Below, piece after piece: positions 59,330 to 64,000 of a DNA stretch of 64,000 bases. Position 1 is the stretch's first letter. Each line of letters opens with the position of its first letter. The DNA lies in NCBI GenBank assembly GCA_022702545.1, contig JAHRBC010000002.1, positions 1,612,001 through 1,676,000 of the forward strand. Direction: 5' to 3'. Source of the stretch: Phycomyces nitens. Its lineage: Eukaryota; Mucoromycota; Mucoromycetes; Mucorales; Phycomycetaceae. The notes under the pieces are model-generated. The model saw nothing but the letters and a program-made list of their open reading frames with translations, was not told where the DNA came from and searched no databases. The position numbers and the translations under genes were made by a program.

Positions 59330-59641
59330 CTACTCTTCCGAGACTTCCGTGATTGGTTTCAGCCAAGGCCCGTCTGGATCCTGTGGGTAGGTAAGGTTCT
59401 GGAGTTGCCAGAGAAGCAACATAACCGTGGTAGAAATGGTGGCGGCAACAAAGGTGGCTGCTGCAAGACGTTGAAAAAAGGCTGATTGTCGGTGAAGAAA
59501 GCGTCGTATCGCATGTGTGCAGTTGGGAGTGGAATCAGACGAAGAAGAGATAGAAGAAGAAGATTGTGGTATGGAGAGGTAGATGGAATCATAGGACGGA
59601 GGGTCCTTTGGGACAAGCAAATGCGAATGAGAAGTGGCCAT
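59330..59641 (-). CDS. Small single-TM protein
   Basis: One exon of 103 residues. The N-terminal half is Ser/Pro-rich (LVPKDPPSYDSIYLSIP, then a Ser-rich run). A basic stretch AIRRFLHRQ precedes one hydrophobic segment at about residues 60-80 (ATFVAATISTTVMLLLW), and the tail is short and acidic (TEVSEE). I recognise no family. The PPSY motif in its N-terminal part is a plausible ligand for WW-domain ubiquitin ligases of the Rsp5/Nedd4 type, but this is speculation. The ORF is well placed, with a plausible pyrimidine-rich promoter and CA-repeat microsatellite upstream (59787-59812). Confidence 0.5.
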   Translation of the reverse strand: MATSHSHLLVPKDPPSYDSIYLSIPQSSSSISSSSDSTPNCTHAIRRFLHRQSAFFQRLAAATFVAATISTTVMLLLWQLQNLTYPQDPDGPWLKPITEVSEE

Positions 59642-60176
59642 TAAAGAGAAGCAGAGGAGAAAGGAAAAGAGAAATTTTTATAATAATAAAAAAAAAGGGA
59701 AGAGGGAAAAGAGATGAAAGTAACGCACCCACACCCACACAAACACACTCACACTCTCTCACGCACAGTAATATGTATATACACTATACACACACACACG
59801 CACACACATCACAGAGAGGGGAGATATATACAGAATTGCTGGTAATTTTTTATAGCCAAAATCTGCGCCGCTCAAATAAAAAACATTCATGTTTTTTTGC
59901 ACATAAAAAAAAAAAGACAACGGTTGACGTCACAGCAGTCCAAAGTTTCACATAGTAATAAAGTGTCATGAATTGGTGTGCTCAAGAGCTATTTTACTAT
60001 TTAATCGGGGATTTAATATCCAAGGATTTCTTGTTTCTGATTTCTCAATGGTATTTGTGATTTACTTGCATACTCTTGAGAGTGCTAAACAGTTGGTTTT
60101 CAATCATCGGTTATTCAATCCCACAAGTATATTAATTATATACCTTCTGTTTACAAGAAATAAAATTGTTTATAAA
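59642..60176. other. Intergenic region between divergent genes
   Basis: Contains (CA)n-type microsatellite sequence 59730-59815 and a purine-rich tract, then AT-rich DNA to the Ku70 start. No gene seen. Confidence 0.45.
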
Positions 60177-62547
60177 ATGGATCCCATTGTAAGATTCCAG
60201 AAAACCAAAAAAATTAATAATAAATGGCCTGTAATAATCACGCATTCTCTAGAATCAAAACAATGAAAGCACATTGTTTGTAGTTGATTGCTCTCCTTCA
60301 ATGAATACCCCTCGCAATGGCAGGGTTCCTCTCTTGCAGGTTTTTCATCACTTGGAAAAGATCTTTTTGAACAAGATGCATCATTACACAAATGACTGTG
60401 TTGGCATTCTATTATATAATACCGTATGTCAAGCCAAACCTTTTGGATATCGATTGACTAATAATTAGGATCACGTGGACCAAGATACGAATAAACATGT
60501 CTCTATGATGTATTCATTGAACTACCCATCCCCAAAGCTTATCAATCATTTGAACGACATGTCTACAGGTAGATAATTTCTAGTCCAATTGAAAGACTTA
60601 AATTATTGTAGGATGGGTGTCGTTTGATGAGACATATGGAGCAATCAGGGATGGAGTGCCATTGGAACAAGTTCTTTGGATAGCAATCGGTGCCTTTTCA
60701 AGAGGTATTGGCCAGATTGGTAGAAAGAAGATTGTCTTGATTACCAATCAGGACGATCCGTGCAGTCCAGAAGAGAAAAGAGCTACACTGGATTGTATAG
60801 AGGTAAAAGAGTCTCGAAATAAAAGGCCTAAAATTAATGATTGCCAAAGAGTCTCAACCAATCCGATGCGAATCATGCGGAACCAACCCGGTCTGAGGAT
60901 AATGCTGACATTGAATATCCAAAGGTATCATAAACTATCAAGAATTTATTCTCACTAGCCAAACCAGGACCAAATCAAACTGCTTGTGTGTGGAATTGAT
61001 CGTCCAGACCATGTCTTTGACTATTCGTTGTTCTACGAGGTAAGGAGCATTGTAGAAGATCAAGGTTAACGTTTTAAATCCAAAACAGGGATTTGGGGAT
61101 TCTGGTATGCCCGAGGATAAATTGAGCAAAGATCAGCCCCAGAGCCCATCCTCAATTCTCAAAAGACTGCTTCCAATTGACAATCTTGGTAAAGGCTCAA
61201 ATCCTTCGACATTCAGAGTTCCCTTTCAATTGACCAAAGGAGTGGTTATTGGGATTTCTGGGTAATTCTATACAAAATACAAAGCCTGTTGATTAAATGT
61301 GGCTTTCCTAGGATGCCTGTAGCAAGACGGCAACAAAAGCCGCCATTCTTGTGGGCTGCAAAAAAGGAAGGCGGATTACAGCCACTAGATCGAGTGACAT
61401 TTTATAAAGACGAGGCAAGCTGGCCATTCTGGCGCGTGGAATTTGGTATATGGGCCTGGTAAGCTTATCTTGTATTACAATCTTAGGACACGGACCAGAA
61501 TCTCCGTCAGGATGTACTATCCAGCGCATTTGAGTATGGTGGATTCAAGATACCCTTATCTCAGAGCGACATGAAGGCAATTGAGGACATTGGGAAGCCA
61601 GGCAAGTCCTGAAACACAAAAATAAAAATGGAATTGAAAGATGTAGATTAGGATAAAGCTGCTGTTTATAATTCCTATTAATCATTATATCGTTCGTTGA
61701 TCTGCACGATTAGGAATCGTTGTGCTTGGATTCAAACCGCGTAAATGCCTTTTGGCGCACCACACCATTGGCCGTCCCTATCTTATTGTTCCCGACGAAT
61801 CAGTAAGTCTATCAGCCAAGGCGCTATATGTCTCAATAGTCATCTAATTGGCCGCCACAAGTCTTACAAGGGCAGTGCAGATGTATTAAAAACACTCCAT
61901 ACCACACTGAAAAATACAGACAAAATATGCTATTGTCTGTGGACATTTGGGTCCAAGAGAGCGCCGAGGATTATGGTGTTGATACCACAGGTAAGCAGTA
62001 ATCAGAATATCGTGAAGCTGAGTCTATTCTCATTCTTGTAAAAAAATAATTATATAGGAATCTCCGTTTGGATTTTCTGGCATCCTTTTGCCGTACACTG
62101 ATGACATTCGAGCCTTACCGATAAAGTCTACTCCCAGAGGTACCCAAAATAAGAGTCTATTTTTATTTTTATTTTATACATATATATAAAAAAAGGCCAA
62201 TGTAATTAAGCATTCGGAACCTAGTTTCCCAAAACCTGGTAGAGTCGGCAAAGAGACTGGTCGAGCACCGGAAGCCTAACGATGATGTTTGGGGATATCC
62301 TAACCCAGGTATGCCTTGTAACCAAACAGACGGAATCTAATGAGTTATAGTCTTGGAAAGGAACCGCAGATTAGTAGATGCGATGGGGCTCGAGAGAGAT
62401 GTGCAGGAAGTAATTGACCAGCCACTGACCGAGCCTATTGATCGAGTAAGGACACACTGATCTGATGACATGGTTACTGATATGATGAATTAGACATTGG
62501 ACCCATTAATCAGCCAGTTCAAGGCGGAAATATCCAGAAATGCTTGA
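60177..62547 (+). CDS. KU70: Ku70 subunit of the DNA end-binding Ku heterodimer
   Basis: Fifteen exons (60177-60188, 60253-60423, 60469-60568, 60612-60802, 60850-60924, 60968-61039, 61089-61261, 61312-61414, 61487-61601, 61714-61802, 61862-61990, 62058-62139, 62225-62308, 62351-62445, 62494-62547) give 514 residues. The first exon has only 12 nt. The vWA-like start (STLFVVDCSPSMNTP, then IGRKKIVLITNQDDP) is followed by the Ku beta-barrel (AFEYGGFKIPLSQ, GIVVLGFKPRKCLLAHHTIG, PFGFSGILLPYTDDIRALP) and the helical arm (SQNLVESAKRLVEHRK, WGYPNP). It acts in non-homologous end joining and at telomeres. The C-terminus stops at ISRNA without a SAP domain. Two introns appear to start with GC (61415 GCAAGC, 61602 GCAAGT). 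Confidence 0.9.
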
Positions 62548-63720
62548 TGTCTTTGTTTTCCAGAAATCCTCGGATATTATTGCTACCATGGATCTGAGGG
62601 ATTTTTTGTGGGTATACGTTATATTGTAGGCCCTAACAATCAACGGCCATCAGAGTGATTACATAAACATTTATAAATAAAAAGGGTGGAATAGGATCTG
62701 TGTTGATAAGCTATAAAAATAAAAACTAAAAAAAAATTGTCAAGGCGACAAAACGGAGCAAAGATATGAACAAAAGCAGATATTTGAATAGTGCGGCCGT
62801 GTTTTCAAAAATAAGAAACAAGAAATCCCAATCGCCAGCATCAATATTAATTATATAATATTTCATATATTTATTTTGTATACAGTGCTTCCAACAAGAG
62901 ATATCACAGCCAATCAAAATCAATATCACTGGACAATTAAAAAGGTTATCATTGGTCAGTTAAAATTGATATCATTGGTTAACCAGAATTAACATAATTG
63001 GCCAATAAATATTAATATCATACTCTTAGAAATGAAGTCAGTCGCTTGGAGATCGCACGGAATCGCGGAAGCCTGCAACAGTGTTGAAAAAGGCCATTTC
63101 AAAATGTTTGTTCCACACTCTTACAAGTGCTAGAATATTCAAAACAAAGAGTCTATGTAATCATTAACTTATTGGTACCAAAAAAAAAAAAGGACAAGTT
63201 TCTTCTCAGTGGCCAAGGAGCTGTCATGAAGAAACACAGACCCTTTTTATTAGTGAAGGGAGGAGGGGACAATGTAGTAGTGACGCAGGTGCTATCATTG
63301 TAGAATGCACTTTTGATCAGTAAAGTCTCTAAACTAAATCTATATTGTATAAATATTGCTGACAAAAGCTTAATACAACTCGAACAAACTGGTAACATTC
63401 GATTCTAATATACTCTTTATATCAAAATGTCAAAAATACTACTTGCAAAAACAGTGTCAAACATGAATTACTACTCATGACAACCGTTTATTTCTTGCTT
63501 TGATTTCTGTATATCAAAAAGTAAATGAAGCACATCTATATTATGTGTTGATTTGTACCTTACACTATTGCTAATTCATATAGTCCTTGACTTGGTTTAC
63601 GTTGTTTCGGGTTAACGGTATCCTTTTACATACCCTTTTCTAATATCGCATTTTGTCGCCAAAATTTTGCAACTTTCTCTCTCTCTTCAAAAGCACACTC
63701 GTCTCCTTTTTTTTTCTCAC
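62548..63720. other. Intergenic DNA downstream of Ku70
   Basis: About 1.2 kb, AT-rich; no gene seen. It contains the 23-bp tandem repeat array described separately and 3' flanking sequence of Ku70. Confidence 0.5.
62910..63024. repeat. Five imperfect 23-bp tandem repeats
   Basis: Five consecutive 23-bp units (62910-62932, 62933-62955, 62956-62978, 62979-63001, 63002-63024), most ending ATCATTGG or AATTGG, with pairwise identities of roughly 60-80%. The array is old and diverged. Each unit contains a CCAAT/ATTGG-like element, which might matter if transcribed or bound by a CCAAT-box factor. Confidence 0.55.
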
Positions 63721-64000
63721 CATGTCAACGTATTTTTTCTGTCTACTCAAGTATCATTGAAGATAACTTTTAGGACATTACCGAGAACATTTAGTTGTCA
63801 TTAACCTGTTAGGTTTTATGTTTCTCTTTATAGACAATTAAGAACGCAGCCTCTTTACCTTTGAATTACCAGACGACAGTTTACCGGATTAAGACAGGTT
63901 GAGCAAGCATATTTTTAAAATACAAGTTTTTATCGATCTAGTAACTGCTTCAACACAGGAAGTATCAATTGGCACGTACACAACCGCTGAGACGGAATGG
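63721..64000 (+). other. Possible truncated 5' end of a gene
   Basis: A pyrimidine-rich stretch ending CTTTTTTTTTCTCACC precedes ATG at 63722, as in fungal promoters. Downstream, an open segment of about 20 codons (ACA ATT AAG to 63898) reads TIKNAASLPLNYQTTVYRIK with plausible AG before it (63832) and GT after it. I could not join the pieces into a continuous frame, and the window ends at 64000, so the gene and its splice sites remain unproven. Confidence 0.25.

Noticed and set aside
62140..62224. Possible break in Ku70 between ALPIKSTPR and the helical arm
   Set aside because: Acceptor CCTAG at 62220-62224 gives an in-frame join (VSQNLVESAKRL); the nearer AG at 62206-62210 gives a stop and was discarded.
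1..64000. CRISPR array, bacterial operons, rRNA genes
   Set aside because: No regularly spaced repeats, no Shine-Dalgarno-linked gene strings and no rRNA-like sequence; the intron-rich genes show a eukaryotic nuclear genome.

Overview
This is nuclear DNA of a filamentous fungus, most likely an early-diverging one (Mucoromycota, probably Mucorales-like). The evidence is AT-rich intergenic DNA, many short introns (mostly about 40-80 nt, GTAAGT-like donors, some TACTAAC-like branch sites), a fungal Zn(II)2Cys6 regulator, and transposon families typical of that group: DIRS-type tyrosine-recombinase retrotransposons, Tc1/mariner, PIF/Harbinger and LTR elements. Species identity is inference. I rebuilt 19 host genes by joining exons on splice signals and reading frame. 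Every exon sum is a multiple of three.

Layout. 1-16.6 kb is a gene-poor transposon graveyard: a solo LTR with a perfect 5-bp target duplication, a 319-bp TA-flanked MITE, a PIF/Harbinger fragment, a decayed multi-exon gene of unknown family, a nearly complete but broken DIRS element, two Tc1 pseudogenes and a complex long inverted repeat. 16.6-42.1 kb is a gene island: Zn2Cys6 regulator (-), ThrE/PRM10-like carrier (-), PP1 inhibitor-3/Ypi1 (-), small secreted Cys-rich protein (+), Nudix hydrolase (+), EF-hand protein (+), Nol11/Utp8-like ribosome biogenesis factor (+), fasciclin protein (+), mitochondrial enoyl-CoA hydratase (-), SERINC/Tms1 (-), Asteroid-type XPG nuclease-like protein (+), and a RING-RING-LON protein (+). 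42.1-47.1 kb is a second graveyard: a Tc1 pseudogene and a DIRS remnant whose reverse transcriptase is split by a solo LTR. 47.1-62.5 kb is a second gene island: a Chp1-like chromodomain protein (+), a GPI-type surface protein (+), a CCDC90/DUF1640 mitochondrial coiled-coil protein (-), an F-box/LRR protein (-), a secreted pectate-lyase-fold protein (-), a one-TM protein (-), and Ku70 (+). The last 1.5 kb holds no convincing gene apart from a possible truncated 5' end.

Themes. The genes are unrelated housekeeping, surface and signalling functions, not a cluster or pathway. Three things stand out. A chromodomain protein with a plausible SPOC-like region, resembling the RNAi-heterochromatin adaptor Chp1, sits beside the second transposon island. 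Five of about 86 inferred introns appear to use GC-AG instead of GT-AG borders. Nearly all premature stops I could assess in the transposon pseudogenes are explained by single C-to-T (or G-to-A) transitions, as expected from cytosine methylation/deamination or a RIP-like process.
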